NCBI RefSeq assembly: GCF_900580675.1
Contig: NZ_UTBG01000186.1
Location: forward strand, 124,001-188,000
DNA from: Pseudomonas viridiflava
GTDB taxonomy: Bacteria; Pseudomonadota; Gammaproteobacteria; Pseudomonadales; Pseudomonadaceae
DNA: 64,000 nt
Direction of reading: 5' to 3'
Part shown: in pieces, positions 28,997 to 37,950 of the stretch
Layout: the number at the start of each line of letters is the position of its first letter
How positions within the stretch are numbered: the stretch's first letter is position 1
Notes under the pieces: model-generated
Seen by the model: only the letters and a program-made list of their open reading frames with translations
What the model was told of the DNA's origin: nothing
The model's database searches: none
Program-made: the position numbers and the translations under genes

Positions 28997-29094
28997 CGAC
29001 CCTGCTCTCGTTTAAATGAGGCGTAAGTCTAAAGACCGCTGCACCCAGCGGCAAGCAAAGGCCTGCGCCCGTGCACAGATACAAAATGTGGGAG

Positions 29095-29190
29095 CGGGCT
29101 TATGTGGGAGCTGGCTTGCCTGCGATGCGGGCACCTCGGTGTTTCAGTCACACCGCAGTGATGCAATCGCAGGCAAGCCAGCTCCCACAA
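29095..29190. repeat. REPIN with a truncated extra arm
   Basis: A partial GCGGGCT-type arm (TGTGGGAGCGGGCT at about 29087–29100) abuts a full GCTGGCTTGCCTGCGATG element with its inverse at 29166–29190. The spacer carries CACCTCGGTG…CACCGCAGTG. It lies upstream of metX and downstream of yggT, both on the minus strand. Confidence 0.88.
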
Positions 29191-29219
29191 AAGCGGCTTG
29201 CGCAGCGATCCGCCAGGAA

Positions 29220-29807
29220 TCAAATCAGCCCGAACAGCTCTTTAGGCATGAACGCATAAAACGCCAGGCGCGGAATCACCCAGCTTTGCACCAGTTGAAT
29301 CGCGATAAACGCAAAGATCGGCGAGATATCCAGGCCGCCCAGGTTGGGGATCAGGCGACGGAACGGCGCCAGCACCGGTTCGGTGATCTGGGACACCAGT
29401 TCGGCGCCCGGGCTGCGGCTGCCGGGTGCGACCCAGGACAGGATTACGCTGATGATCATCGCCCAGAAGATGATCTTCAAAAACAGCGAGAAAATGCCGA
29501 TCAGCGCCCAAGGCAACAGCAGCACGGTGAAGGCCTGGTAGCCATTGAGCATCAGGATCACCGCAAACAGCAGGATCTGCAGCAGCAGCGCCAGCACCAG
29601 CGAAGACATGTCCAGGCCGAACAGGCTCGGGATGATCCGGCGCAGCGGCTTGAGCAGCGGCTGCGTGGCCTTGACCACGAACTGGCACAGCGGGTTGTAG
29701 AAGTTCGCCCGCACCAGTTGCAGGATAAAGCGCATCAGCACGATCAGCAGGTACAGGCTGCCCAGGGTCTGGATGATGAAAATGGCAGCGTCATTGATTC
29801 CGAGCAT
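29220..29807 (-). CDS. YggT family membrane protein
   Basis: The 195-residue integral membrane protein has two YggT repeats (about residues 10–85 and 105–185). Each carries a hydrophobic pair and the LRRIIPSLFGLDMS / FRRLIPNLGGLDIS motif, which makes the duplication easy to see. YggT proteins have been linked to osmotic stress and membrane function without a firm mechanism. It follows proC by 24 bp and belongs to the yggS-proC-yggT operon. Confidence 0.92.
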   Translation of the reverse strand: MLGINDAAIFIIQTLGSLYLLIVLMRFILQLVRANFYNPLCQFVVKATQPLLKPLRRIIPSLFGLDMSSLVLALLLQILLFAVILMLNGYQAFTVLLLPWALIGIFSLFLKIIFWAMIISVILSWVAPGSRSPGAELVSQITEPVLAPFRRLIPNLGGLDISPIFAFIAIQLVQSWVIPRLAFYAFMPKELFGLI

Positions 29808-29831
29808 GTTTAATTCCTATGTTGGGGACAA

Positions 29832-30650
29832 CTATTTGCCCAGCTGCTCGGCCATTTCAGCCGAACGATGTGCCGCGGCACCCAGTGCTTTTTCGACCAG
29901 GGCTTCAAAGCCCCCGGCCTGAAACGATTCGATGGCGGCTTGCGTGGTGCCGCCCGGCGAGGTCACGCGACGGCGCAGTTCAGCGGCGTCCACCTCGCTT
30001 GCAACGGCCATCTTCGCAGCGCCCAAGGCGGTTTGCTCAGCCAATTGTTCTGCGACTTCGTGGGGCAGGCCCAGTTTCACCCCGGCGGCGGTCATGGCCT
30101 CGATCAGCAGGAAGAAGTACGCCGGGCCGCTGCCGGACACGGCGGTGACCGCGTCCAGTTGCTGCTCCTGTTCCAGCCACAGGGCGATGCCCACGGCGGA
30201 CAGCAGTGCTTGAGCCTGGTCGCGCTGTTCGGCGGTCACCTCGGCGGTGGCGTACAGGCCGCTCACACCCTGGCGCAGCAGCGACGGGGTGTTGGGCATG
30301 CAACGCACGATCGGCTGTGCGCCGAGCCATGTGTTCATGCTGGCGCAGGTAATGCCGGCGGCAATCGACACCACCAGTTGGCGCGGCTGCAAGCTCGGGC
30401 GCAGGCTTTCGCACACGGCTTTCATGGCCTGCGGCTTCACTGCCAGCACGATCACGTCGACACCCTGGATGGCGTCGGCGTTGTTTTCGAAGGTTTCAAT
30501 GCCGTGCTCGGCGCTGACGCGGGCACGGGTGTCGGCGCCGGGGTCGCTGGCGCGGATCTGTGCGGCGTCCAGGCCCTTGGCCCGCAGGCCTCCGATCAAG
30601 CTGGCCGCCATGTTACCGGCGCCGATAAAGGCAATACGCGTGTCTGTCAT
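29832..30650 (-). CDS. proC: Pyrroline-5-carboxylate reductase ProC
   Basis: The 272-residue enzyme reduces 1-pyrroline-5-carboxylate to proline with NAD(P)H. The Rossmann loop FIGAGNMAASLIGGL is near residue 9. The C-terminal signature, with the AVSGSGPAYFFLLIEAM and RRRVTSPGGTTQAAIE segments, is intact. It lies between yggS and yggT on one strand. Confidence 0.97.
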   Translation of the reverse strand: MTDTRIAFIGAGNMAASLIGGLRAKGLDAAQIRASDPGADTRARVSAEHGIETFENNADAIQGVDVIVLAVKPQAMKAVCESLRPSLQPRQLVVSIAAGITCASMNTWLGAQPIVRCMPNTPSLLRQGVSGLYATAEVTAEQRDQAQALLSAVGIALWLEQEQQLDAVTAVSGSGPAYFFLLIEAMTAAGVKLGLPHEVAEQLAEQTALGAAKMAVASEVDAAELRRRVTSPGGTTQAAIESFQAGGFEALVEKALGAAAHRSAEMAEQLGK

Positions 30651-30683
30651 GACAGGTCCTTAGCTAATTGGAAGTCAGCCATT

Positions 30684-31370
30684 TCATGGCTGGCCGTAGT
30701 CGCGGGCACCAAACAGCGCGGTACCGATCCGCACCCAGGTGGCGCCTTGGGCGATGGCCGACTCGAGGTCGTGGCTCATCCCCATGGAAAGTGTGTCGAG
30801 TCCCAGGTTCAAGCTGGCTTGCAGGTCGCGTACCTGGGCGAACGCTGCATCTTGTGCGGCGCGGTCTTCAGTCGGCTCGGGGATCGCCATCAAACCGCGC
30901 AGCTTCAGGTGCGGCAGCGTGCTGATCGCAGTGGCCAGGGCCGGCAGGTCGGCGGGCGTACAGCCGGACTTGCTGGCTTCGCCACTGACATTGACCTGGA
31001 TGCAGATATTCAGCGGCGGCAGGTCGGCCGGGCGTTGCTCGGACAGGCGTTGTGCGATTTTCAGGCGGTCCACGGAATGCACCCAAGCGAAGTTCTCGGC
31101 GATCGCGCGAGTCTTGTTCGATTGAATGGGGCCGATGAAGTGCCAACTCAAGGGCAGGTCGGTTAATTCGGCCTGTTTGGCCAGGGCTTCCTGCAGGTAG
31201 TTTTCGCCAAAATCGTGCATCCCGGCGGCAAAGGCTTCGCGCACGGCTTGCGCGGGTTTGGTCTTGCTCACGGCCAGCAGGTGGATGCTGCTTGCGTCAC
31301 GTTGCACGGCGTCGGCTGCGGCGCGGATGCGCTGGCTAACCTGGCCGATGTTGTCTGCTATCGTCGACAT
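30684..31370 (-). CDS. PLP homeostasis protein YggS
   Basis: The 228-residue single-domain protein belongs to the alanine racemase-like (YBL036C/PLPBP) family. The pyridoxal phosphate lysine is in LAVSKTKP near residue 36, and GENYLQEALAK and LRGLMAIP follow. Family members hold PLP and balance amino-acid and B6 pools but have no known catalysis. It is first in the yggS-proC-yggT operon and divergent from pilT. Confidence 0.94.
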   Translation of the reverse strand: MSTIADNIGQVSQRIRAAADAVQRDASSIHLLAVSKTKPAQAVREAFAAGMHDFGENYLQEALAKQAELTDLPLSWHFIGPIQSNKTRAIAENFAWVHSVDRLKIAQRLSEQRPADLPPLNICIQVNVSGEASKSGCTPADLPALATAISTLPHLKLRGLMAIPEPTEDRAAQDAAFAQVRDLQASLNLGLDTLSMGMSHDLESAIAQGATWVRIGTALFGARDYGQP

Positions 31371-31427
31371 TCAAGATGCGCCCGTGGATATGGAGTCCGC
31401 GGCATTCTACTGGAAATGGAAAGCCCT

Positions 31428-32462
31428 ATGGATATCACTCAATTGCTGACGGCCAGCGTGCGCCGTGGCGCCTCCGACCTGCATCTGTCGGCGGGCCTGG
31501 CACCGATGCTGCGCGTCGATGGCGAGGTCTGGCCGCTGGACAGTCCGGTGCTTTCAGCCCCGCAAGTTGCGGACTTACTGAGCCCTTTGCTCAGCCAGCA
31601 TCAACAAAAGGATTTCGAAACATCTCTTGAAACGGATTTTGCCTTCGAGCTGCCGGGCGTGGCGCGGTTCCGGGCAAATGTATTCCAGCAGAGTCGCGGC
31701 ATGGGCGCGGTGTTCCGCACCATACCGGGTGAGGTGCGCAGCCTCGAAGGCCTGGGGCTGGGCGAGGTGTTTCGGCGGATTGCCCAGTTGCCGCGTGGCC
31801 TGGTACTGGTGACCGGGCCCACGGGGTCGGGCAAGTCCACCACCCTGGCGGCGATGATCGACTACCTCAACGAGCACCGGCGCCAGCACATCCTGACCCT
31901 GGAAGACCCTATTGAATTTATCCACAGGCCGAAATTGGCCCTGATCAACCAGCGCCAGGTACACCGCGATACCCATAGTTTTTCCAGTGCGCTTCGTTCG
32001 GCACTGCGCGAAGACCCGGACGTGATCCTGGTGGGCGAATTGCGCGACCTGGAAACCATCCGACTGGCGCTGACGGCGGCTGAGACTGGCCACCTGGTAT
32101 TTGGCACGCTGCACACCACCTCGGCGGCAAAGACCGTGGACCGCCTGGTAGACGTGTTCCCGGCGGGGGAAAAGGCCATGGTCCGCACGATGTTGTCCGA
32201 GTCGCTGCAGGCGGTGGTGTCCCAAGTGCTGGTCAAGCGGGTTGGCGGCGGGCGAGTGGCGGCCCATGAAATCATGCTGGGCACGCCGGCGATTCGTAAT
32301 TTGATCCGCGAGGACAAGGCCGCGCAGATGGTCTCGGCGATTCAGACCGGTGGGGCGCTGGGGATGAAAACCCTGGATATGAGCTTGAAGGGGTTGGTCG
32401 CGCAAGGGCTGATCAGCCGGGAGGATGCGCGGGGGCAGGCGAGGGTGCCTACAGATATCTAG
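31428..32462 (+). CDS. pilT: Type IV pilus retraction ATPase PilT
   Basis: The 344-residue hexameric ATPase powers pilus retraction and twitching. Walker A GPTGSGKSTTLAAM is near residue 130, the Asp box LTLEDPIEF near 158, Walker B ILVGELRDLETIRLALTAAETGH near 200 and the C-terminal AIRNLIRE near 288. The ATG at 31428 gives MDITQLLTASVRRGASDLHL, matching P. aeruginosa PilT in length and start. pilU, which follows pilT in P. aeruginosa, is absent; a REPIN and a minus-strand peptidase gene follow instead. Confidence 0.95.
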   Translation: MDITQLLTASVRRGASDLHLSAGLAPMLRVDGEVWPLDSPVLSAPQVADLLSPLLSQHQQKDFETSLETDFAFELPGVARFRANVFQQSRGMGAVFRTIPGEVRSLEGLGLGEVFRRIAQLPRGLVLVTGPTGSGKSTTLAAMIDYLNEHRRQHILTLEDPIEFIHRPKLALINQRQVHRDTHSFSSALRSALREDPDVILVGELRDLETIRLALTAAETGHLVFGTLHTTSAAKTVDRLVDVFPAGEKAMVRTMLSESLQAVVSQVLVKRVGGGRVAAHEIMLGTPAIRNLIREDKAAQMVSAIQTGGALGMKTLDMSLKGLVAQGLISREDARGQARVPTDI

Positions 32463-32478
32463 AGCACACTGAAATCAA

Positions 32479-32567
32479 TGTGGGAGCTGGCTTGCCTGCG
32501 ATGCAGGCACCTCGGTCTTTCAGACAAACCGAGGCGATGCTATCGCAGGCAAGCCAGCTCCCACATT
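32479..32567. repeat. REPIN, GCTGGCTTGCC type
   Basis: ATGTGGGAGCTGGCTTGCCT and its inverse surround a spacer with its own inverted repeat (CACCTCGGTCTTTCAGACAAACCGAGG, of which CTCGGT/ACCGAG pair). It lies between convergent pilT and the NlpC/P60 gene. Confidence 0.92.
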
Positions 32568-32603
32568 TGATTGCATTCCAAATGGGCAACCGGGGGCGAT
32601 CGC

Positions 32604-33242
32604 TTAGCGCTGTACAACCCGCAGGTTGTTGTTCTGCTCTTTCGGCAGCACACGCTTGGCAATCACGTAGTTCTTGTCCCAGAAGGGCTTTTTCAGCGTG
32701 TCGATGCTCACCGATTTGCCACGACGCGGTGCGTGGATAAAACGGTCGTTGCCCAGGTAGATGGCAACGTGGTTAACCTGGCGGCTCTTGAGCTTGAAGA
32801 AGAGCAGGTCGCCAGGTTTCAGGTCCTTGCGATCAACCTTCTGCCCGTGGCCGGCGGCCATGGCATTGGAAGTACGCGGCAAATCCACGGCGGCTACGTT
32901 GTTAAACGCATATTTCACCAAACCGCTGCAGTCGAACCCTTTACTTGGGCTGCTGCCGCCCCAACGATAAGGAGTACCGAGCACATTAACCGCGCGGCTG
33001 AGGACGGTGCTGCTTTGCTTGGTGTTGACCGCCATCAGGGCCGGAGTGGCTTTACCGTGGGCCTTGCTCACTTGAGTCGGGCGGTTGACGGTCAGCTTGA
33101 CCGATTTGGTCGTGCCGGGCGTGCTGTGAACTTTAGGAGTGAAACCGTTAACGTTAGGAAGACGTTGCTCACGATTGGTGGCGTGGGCGGCCAGTGGCAT
33201 TAATAGGCAGATGGTTAGCCATGTCTTGAAAAATGGTCGCAT
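32604..33242 (-). CDS. Secreted NlpC/P60 peptidoglycan endopeptidase
   Basis: The 212-residue protein has a signal peptide (about 1–21), a low-complexity linker and a C-terminal NlpC/P60 domain (about 85–205). The catalytic cysteine is in GFDCSGLVKYAF, the histidine in VNHVAIYLGN and the third polar residue in FIHAPRRG. It should cut peptide stems of peptidoglycan in the periplasm. The gene is single; about 240 bp separate it from the next gene, which is divergent. Confidence 0.92.
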   Translation of the reverse strand: MRPFFKTWLTICLLMPLAAHATNREQRLPNVNGFTPKVHSTPGTTKSVKLTVNRPTQVSKAHGKATPALMAVNTKQSSTVLSRAVNVLGTPYRWGGSSPSKGFDCSGLVKYAFNNVAAVDLPRTSNAMAAGHGQKVDRKDLKPGDLLFFKLKSRQVNHVAIYLGNDRFIHAPRRGKSVSIDTLKKPFWDKNYVIAKRVLPKEQNNNLRVVQR

Positions 33243-33492
33243 TAGGCGTGGCTCTTATGGGTTTGCGCGCAACTTTATAACAGCTTTTTGTGTCGTTCTC
33301 AGGCCGTTTGTCGACTGAACCTTGACGTCAAAATCAGGAAAAACGCGACGATTCGCCGCAATTGTCCGACACAAGGCAGGTGGCATAAGGCTTTCAGGGC
33401 AGGGAAGATACCATTTGCCGTACGTCGGGCGCCTGTAAAAAAGTCACAAAGAAAGTGAAAAAAATTATCTATCGAGGCAAATGAGGTACGCG
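33243..33492. other. Intergenic region between NlpC/P60 and TM2 genes
   Basis: This divergent gap of about 250 bp should hold promoters for both neighbours. I see no gene, no strong palindrome and no convincing promoter pair. A TTGACG near 33324 lacks a good -10 partner. Confidence 0.5.
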
Positions 33493-33921
33493 ATGAACAC
33501 CTATCAGCAGATTGGCGCGCAGCAAGACACCCACAGCAAGGTGATCGGTTACCTGCTCTGGATTTTCGGTTTTACCGGCGCGCACCGCTTTTATTACGGC
33601 AAACCGGTGACCGGTACGATCTGGTTTTTCACCTTGGGCCTGCTGGGCATTGGCTGGCTGATCGACTTCTTCCTGATCCCGGCCATGGACCGTGAAGCGG
33701 ACCTGCGTTTTACTGCCGGGCCCATCGAATACAACGTGGCGTGGGTGCTGTTGGCGTTTCTGGGGGTATTTGGCGTACACCGCATGTACCAGGGCAAATG
33801 GATCACCGGCCTGATCTACCTGCTGACCGGCGGTTTGTTCCTGGTAGGGGTGCTGTATGACTTCTGGACGCTGAATACGCAGATTTCGATCCGCAATGCC
33901 GAGCGTAATGGCGGTCGCTGA
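33493..33921 (+). CDS. Double TM2 domain membrane protein
   Basis: The 142-residue protein contains two TM2 units. The first has GFTGAHRFYYGK (about residue 26) and the second GVFGVHRMYQGK (about 95). Each is followed by a helical hairpin in the membrane. Most bacterial TM2 proteins have one such unit, so this looks like an internal duplication. Function is unknown. The ATG at 33493 is preferred over one at 33481 because GAGG lies 6–7 bases before it. It is convergent with pyrC'. Confidence 0.88.
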   Translation: MNTYQQIGAQQDTHSKVIGYLLWIFGFTGAHRFYYGKPVTGTIWFFTLGLLGIGWLIDFFLIPAMDREADLRFTAGPIEYNVAWVLLAFLGVFGVHRMYQGKWITGLIYLLTGGLFLVGVLYDFWTLNTQISIRNAERNGGR

Positions 33922-33947
33922 ATCTCTCTAGCCAAATAAAGATGCAA

Positions 33948-33976
33948 ATGTGGGAGGGGCAAGCCCCTCCCACATT
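33948..33976. terminator. Compact hairpin between TM2 gene and pyrC'
   Basis: AATGTGGGAGGGG-CAAG-CCCCTCCCACATT is a 13-bp perfect stem with a 4-base loop, between convergent genes. It begins like a REP arm (TGTGGGAG) but lacks the rest, so it may be a reduced REPIN reused as a bidirectional terminator. No long T-run follows. Confidence 0.75.
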
Positions 33977-34000
33977 GACTGTGCCCACTGTAGATCGGCT

Positions 34001-35272
34001 TCAGGCCTGGTAGCTGATCCGCCCATCCACCAGGGTGTAGCGCACCGTCGCCGGCAGGCTATGGCCGATGAACGGGCAGTTCTCGCCCTTGGACAGCCAG
34101 TGCTCCCCAGCCACCGTCGAACTGGCCGGATCAAACAGCACCAGATCTGCCGCCGCACCCACCGCCAGTTTGCCTGCCGGCAGGCGCAGGGCCTCGGCCG
34201 GGCCGGCGCTCAGGCGCGCGAGCAAGGTCGGCAAGTCCAGCAAACCGTCTTCCACCAAGGTCATCGCCAACGGCAGCAACAGCTCGACGCTGCTGATGCC
34301 CGGCTCGGTCGCGCCAAACGGCGCCAGCTTGGCATCCCGTTCGTGGGGCTGGTGATGGCTGGAAATCGCCGAGACCACACCGGATTTGACCGCCGCACGC
34401 AAACCTTCGCGGTCGGCCAGGGTGCGCAGCGGCGGCTGCACGTGGTACAGGCTGGAGAAGTCGATCAGCGCCTCATCCGTCAGGATCAGCTGATACAACG
34501 CCACGTCCGCCGTCACCGGCAGGCCGCGCGCCTGGGCCTGGGCGATCAAGGCTACGCCCCGGGCGCTGGTCAGCTGGCTGAAGTGCGCGCGGACGCCGCT
34601 TTGCTCGACCAGTAGCAGGTCGCGGGCCAGGGCCACGGTTTCGGCAGTTTCCGGGATACCCGGCAGGCCGAGGAAGCTGGCCACGGCGCCTTCATGGGCC
34701 AGGCCGCCTTCGGCCAGGTCGCGGTCCTGGGAGTGGAAGATCACCGTCAAATCGAAAGTCGCCGCATATTCCAGGGCACGGCACAGCGTGCGGGTGCTGC
34801 GGAAACTCTCCAGGCCATTACCGAAGGCCACGCAACCGGCGTCGCGCAGGGCGATCAGCTCGGCGAGCTGTTCGCCTTCCAGGCCTTTGCTCAGGGCGCC
34901 GATAGGGAACACTTTGCAATTGCCGGCCTCGCGGGCGCGGTCGAGGATCAGCTCGGTCACGGCCGAGGTGTCCAGCACCGGTTTGGTGTGCGGCGGGCAG
35001 CACAGGCTGGTCACGCCACCCGCGGCGGCGGCGCGGGTTTCGCTGGCGATAGTGCCTTTGCGGCTGTAACCCGGTTCGCGCAGGGCCACGTTCAGGTCGA
35101 CCAGGCCAGGCGCGGCTACCAGGCCTTTGGCGTCGATGCTCTCAACCGCGCTGAAGCCTGCGGGTGCAGCGCCGATGGCGATGATCTTGCCGGCTTCCAG
35201 ATGCAGATCGGTGACTTGATCCAGGCCGCTGGCCGGATCGATGACTCGGGCGCCGAGAATGCTGAGCTTCAC
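34001..35272 (-). CDS. Dihydroorotase-like PyrC' (non-catalytic)
   Basis: The 423-residue protein has the dihydroorotase fold, but the metal-binding HxH near residue 60 is replaced: [13 protein letters not shown] stands where active enzymes have DxHxHxRxPG. It should therefore be inactive. In Pseudomonas such a PyrC' is an essential structural part of the aspartate transcarbamoylase dodecamer with PyrB. The gene overlaps pyrB by 4 bases (ATGA), which supports that role. A separate active pyrC must exist elsewhere in the genome. Confidence 0.93.
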   Translation of the reverse strand: MKLSILGARVIDPASGLDQVTDLHLEAGKIIAIGAAPAGFSAVESIDAKGLVAAPGLVDLNVALREPGYSRKGTIASETRAAAAGGVTSLCCPPHTKPVLDTSAVTELILDRAREAGNCKVFPIGALSKGLEGEQLAELIALRDAGCVAFGNGLESFRSTRTLCRALEYAATFDLTVIFHSQDRDLAEGGLAHEGAVASFLGLPGIPETAETVALARDLLLVEQSGVRAHFSQLTSARGVALIAQAQARGLPVTADVALYQLILTDEALIDFSSLYHVQPPLRTLADREGLRAAVKSGVVSAISSHHQPHERDAKLAPFGATEPGISSVELLLPLAMTLVEDGLLDLPTLLARLSAGPAEALRLPAGKLAVGAAADLVLFDPASSTVAGEHWLSKGENCPFIGHSLPATVRYTLVDGRISYQA

Positions 35273-36273
35273 TGGGCGTTCTCCTGCTCGAATTGACGTT
35301 GTGCGGTTTGCCCGCTCATGGCCATGGACAACACCGCCATGCGCACCGCGATGCCGTAGGTCACCTGGTTCAGGATCACCGACTGCGGGCCGTCGGCCAC
35401 CGCCGACTCAATCTCCACCCCACGGTTAATCGGGCCCGGGTGCATCACGATGGCATCCGGCTTGGCGCCGGCCAGGCGCGCGGTGGTCAAACCGAACAGG
35501 CGGTAGAACTCACCTTCGCTCGGCAGCAGGCCACCGGCCATGCGCTCGCGCTGCAGGCGCAGCATGATCACCACGTCCACATCCTTCAGGCCTTCGGCCA
35601 TGTTGGTATAGACCTTCACGCCGTACTGCTCGATGCCGACCGGCAACAGGGTTTTCGGTGCGATCACGCGGATGTCCGGGCAACCCAGGGCTTTCAGCGC
35701 GAGCATGTTCGAGCGCGCCACCCGCGAGTGCAGGATGTCGCCGACGATGGCCACCGAGAGGTTTTCAAAGCTGCCCTTGTGCCGACGGATGGTGAGCATG
35801 TCGAGCATGCCCTGGGTCGGGTGGGCGTGGCGGCCGTCGCCGCCGTTGATGATTGCCACGTTCGGGCACACATGCTCGGCAATGAAATGCGCGGCGCCGG
35901 AGTCGCCGTGGCGGACCACGAACATGTCGGCGGCCATGGCTTCGAGGTTGCGCAGGGTGTCGAGCAGGGTCTCGCCCTTGCTCGCCGACGAGGTCGACAC
36001 GTTCAGCGTGATCACGTCAGCCGACAGCCGCTGGGCCGCCAGTTCAAAGGTGGTGCGGGTGCGCGTCGAGTTCTCGAAGAACACGTTGCAGATGGTCTTG
36101 CCACGCAGCAGCGGGACCTTCTTCACCGCCCGGCCGCCCACTTCGAGGAACGAGTCGGCCGTGTCGAGGATTTCGGTGAGCAGTTCGCGGGGCAAACCGT
36201 CGAGGGACAAGAAATGTTGCAACTGGCCCTGAGCATTGAGCTGCAGCGGGCGCTTGGCATCTAGAGGCGTCAT
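35269..36273 (-). CDS. pyrB: Aspartate carbamoyltransferase catalytic subunit PyrB
   Basis: The 334-residue enzyme joins carbamoyl phosphate and aspartate in pyrimidine synthesis. The carbamoyl phosphate motif [15 protein letters not shown] is near residue 70, and HPTQGMLD near 151 and the PGPINRGVE segment near 292 follow. The N-terminus is longer than in the enteric enzyme, as in other pseudomonads, where this extension takes part in regulation by nucleotides. It sits between pyrR and pyrC'. Confidence 0.97.
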   Translation of the reverse strand: MTPLDAKRPLQLNAQGQLQHFLSLDGLPRELLTEILDTADSFLEVGGRAVKKVPLLRGKTICNVFFENSTRTRTTFELAAQRLSADVITLNVSTSSASKGETLLDTLRNLEAMAADMFVVRHGDSGAAHFIAEHVCPNVAIINGGDGRHAHPTQGMLDMLTIRRHKGSFENLSVAIVGDILHSRVARSNMLALKALGCPDIRVIAPKTLLPVGIEQYGVKVYTNMAEGLKDVDVVIMLRLQRERMAGGLLPSEGEFYRLFGLTTARLAGAKPDAIVMHPGPINRGVEIESAVADGPQSVILNQVTYGIAVRMAVLSMAMSGQTAQRQFEQENAQ

Positions 36274-36297
36274 CGCGGGGACTCTTTACAAGGCGGT

Positions 36298-36804
36298 TTA
36301 AAGGGCAAGGTCTTGCAGTTCGAGTTCGAGCGGCGTGGGACCGGACAATTTTACCCGCTGGTGGGCTGAAAGCGACAGGGTCGCGCCGACCACATCCGGG
36401 CTGATTGGCAACTCGCCCGCTTCCAGGTCGAGCAGGCACACCAGGGTCACGCTGGCCGGGCGGCCATAGTCGAACAGCTCGTTGAGGGCGGCGCGGATGG
36501 TGCGGCCGCTCATCAGCACGTCGTCGATCAGCACCAGGTGCTGGCCTTCGATCTCGAAGGGCAGGGCCGAAGGGCGCACTTGCGGGTGCAGGCCGTTCTG
36601 GCTGAAGTCGTCGCGGTAGAAGGACACGTCCAGCGTGCCCAGCGGCGAGTCACTGCCCAGTTCTTCCAGGAGCGCCTGGGCCACCCACACGCCACCCGTA
36701 CGAATGCCGATAAAGCGCGGTTCGCTGATGGCACGGTGTTGCAGATGGGCCGTGAGGCTCGTCGCCATCTGGCTGATCAGTTCGGCGGGATTGGGCAGGC
36801 TCAT
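36298..36804 (-). CDS. pyrR: Pyr regulator / uracil phosphoribosyltransferase PyrR
   Basis: The 168-residue protein has the phosphoribosyltransferase fold with the PRPP loop [17 protein letters not shown] near residue 90 and [10 protein letters not shown] near 34. In Gram-positive bacteria PyrR attenuates pyr mRNA; in Pseudomonas its regulatory role is less clear. The start at 36804 is set by AAGGAGCC just upstream. It precedes pyrB by 24 bp and follows a terminator-like hairpin, so it probably begins a new transcript. Confidence 0.93.
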   Translation of the reverse strand: MSLPNPAELISQMATSLTAHLQHRAISEPRFIGIRTGGVWVAQALLEELGSDSPLGTLDVSFYRDDFSQNGLHPQVRPSALPFEIEGQHLVLIDDVLMSGRTIRAALNELFDYGRPASVTLVCLLDLEAGELPISPDVVGATLSLSAHQRVKLSGPTPLELELQDLAL

Positions 36805-36851
36805 GGTGGCTCCTTCTAGGCCTCGCGCAGGCAAGGTCCGGGCTCAAACGT

Positions 36852-36874
36852 AAAAAGACGCGGCAAGCCGCGTC
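36852..36874 (-). terminator. Terminator between ruvX and pyrR
   Basis: Read on the minus strand, GACGCGGC-TT-GCCGCGTC is followed by TTTTT. It is a perfect 8-bp GC-rich stem immediately after the ruvX stop codon. Confidence 0.85.
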
Positions 36875-36876
36875 AG

Positions 36877-37314
36877 TCAGGATTCAAATAAAGCGGTGTT
36901 TTCATCCAGCCAGCCCTGCAATAGCAAGGCGGCGGCGATGGCGTCCACGGGGTTGTCGCGGTAGCTGCCTTTCTGCCCGCCACGGTCACGGCGCTCACCT
37001 TTGGCTTCAAAGGTGGTCAGGCGTTCGTCGTGGGTATAGAAGGGCAGGATGTAGCGGCCATTGAGGCGGCGCGCGAATTTCTCGGCGCGCAGGCACATGT
37101 CGCTGGGGGTGCCGTCCATGTTCAAGGGCAGGCCGACCACGACCGCGTCGGGCTTCCACTCCTTGATCAGGGCTTCGACCTGGTTCCAGTCCGGTATGCC
37201 GTTCTGGGCCTTCAAGGTGCACAGCTCGCGGGCCTGGCCGGTGATGACCTGGCCGACCGCTACGCCGATCTGTTTGGTGCCGTAGTCAAACCCGAGGATC
37301 AAGCGCAAAGCCAT
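36877..37314 (-). CDS. ruvX: Holliday junction resolvase-like RuvX (YqgF)
   Basis: The 145-residue RNase H-fold protein starts LILGFDYGTKQIGVAVGQ, with the catalytic aspartate in the first strand. VVGLPLNMDG and the YTHDERLTT segment follow, and the late aspartate is in NPVDAIAAALLLQGW. Members process 16S rRNA ends or Holliday junctions. Its start and the yqgE stop share one base (37314). Confidence 0.94.
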   Translation of the reverse strand: MALRLILGFDYGTKQIGVAVGQVITGQARELCTLKAQNGIPDWNQVEALIKEWKPDAVVVGLPLNMDGTPSDMCLRAEKFARRLNGRYILPFYTHDERLTTFEAKGERRDRGGQKGSYRDNPVDAIAAALLLQGWLDENTALFES

Positions 37315-37883
37315 CAGGCGTGCCCCGCCTGGCTGGTCAACAGGCTGAGGTTGACCCGCAGCTTGGCCGCGGCCGCTTCCAGGCGCAGTTCACTGGCAGT
37401 GTTGAACAGGATGTCGGCGTCGAACGGGCAGGTCAGCCAGGCATTGCTGGCCAGTTCGGCTTCCAACTGCCCGGCCTCCCAGCCGGCGTAGCCCAGGGTG
37501 ATCACGCTTTGCTCCGGGCCCACGCCGTCGGCGATGGCGAACAACACGTCCTGGGAGGTGGACAGCGACACACCTTCAAGGTCAACCGTGGCCTGAAATT
37601 TCGGCCCGGTGGGGTGCAGCACAAAACCGCGATCGGTCTGCACCGGCCCGCCGATGTAGATCGGCACGTGCTGGCAGCGCGCCGGCGGGTCGATCTCGGG
37701 GCGCAGTTGCTCAAGGATGTCCGCCAGGTTCAGCTCTTGCGGGCGGTTGACCACCAGCCCCATCGCACCATTGGCCGTGTGCTCGACGATATAGGTCAAG
37801 GTCTGCGCAAAGTTCGGGTCGGCCATATGGGGCATGGCGATCAGGAATTGGTGCTTGAGGTAGGTCGGGCTGACATTTTTCAT
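37314..37883 (-). CDS. YqgE/AlgH family protein
   Basis: The 189-residue protein matches the UPF0301/AlgH family: YLKHQFLIAMPHMADPNFAQ at the start, MGLVVNRP near 40, GGPVQTDRGFVLHP near 80 and ITLGYAGWEAGQLE near 135. AlgH was once named an alginate regulator in P. aeruginosa; its molecular role is unsettled. The ATG at 37883 is chosen because the family starts here; an upstream in-frame ATG would add 33 unrelated residues. It is coupled to ruvX. Confidence 0.93.
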   Translation of the reverse strand: MKNVSPTYLKHQFLIAMPHMADPNFAQTLTYIVEHTANGAMGLVVNRPQELNLADILEQLRPEIDPPARCQHVPIYIGGPVQTDRGFVLHPTGPKFQATVDLEGVSLSTSQDVLFAIADGVGPEQSVITLGYAGWEAGQLEAELASNAWLTCPFDADILFNTASELRLEAAAAKLRVNLSLLTSQAGHA

Positions 37884-37950
37884 GTCCGCTAGTGTGGCGT
37901 TGGAGGGGCGAACTGACAAGCTGGGGATGCGGCTGATGTGGCAATTGTCA

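Noticed and set aside
29095-29190. Riboswitch (SAM or similar) upstream of metX
   Set aside because: The hairpin there is a REPIN with arms identical to those at unrelated loci. No riboswitch core is recognisable.
36805-36876. PyrR-binding attenuator before pyrR
   Set aside because: The hairpin at 36852–36874 sits directly after ruvX, reads as its terminator, and shows no anti-terminator or PyrR-loop sequence.
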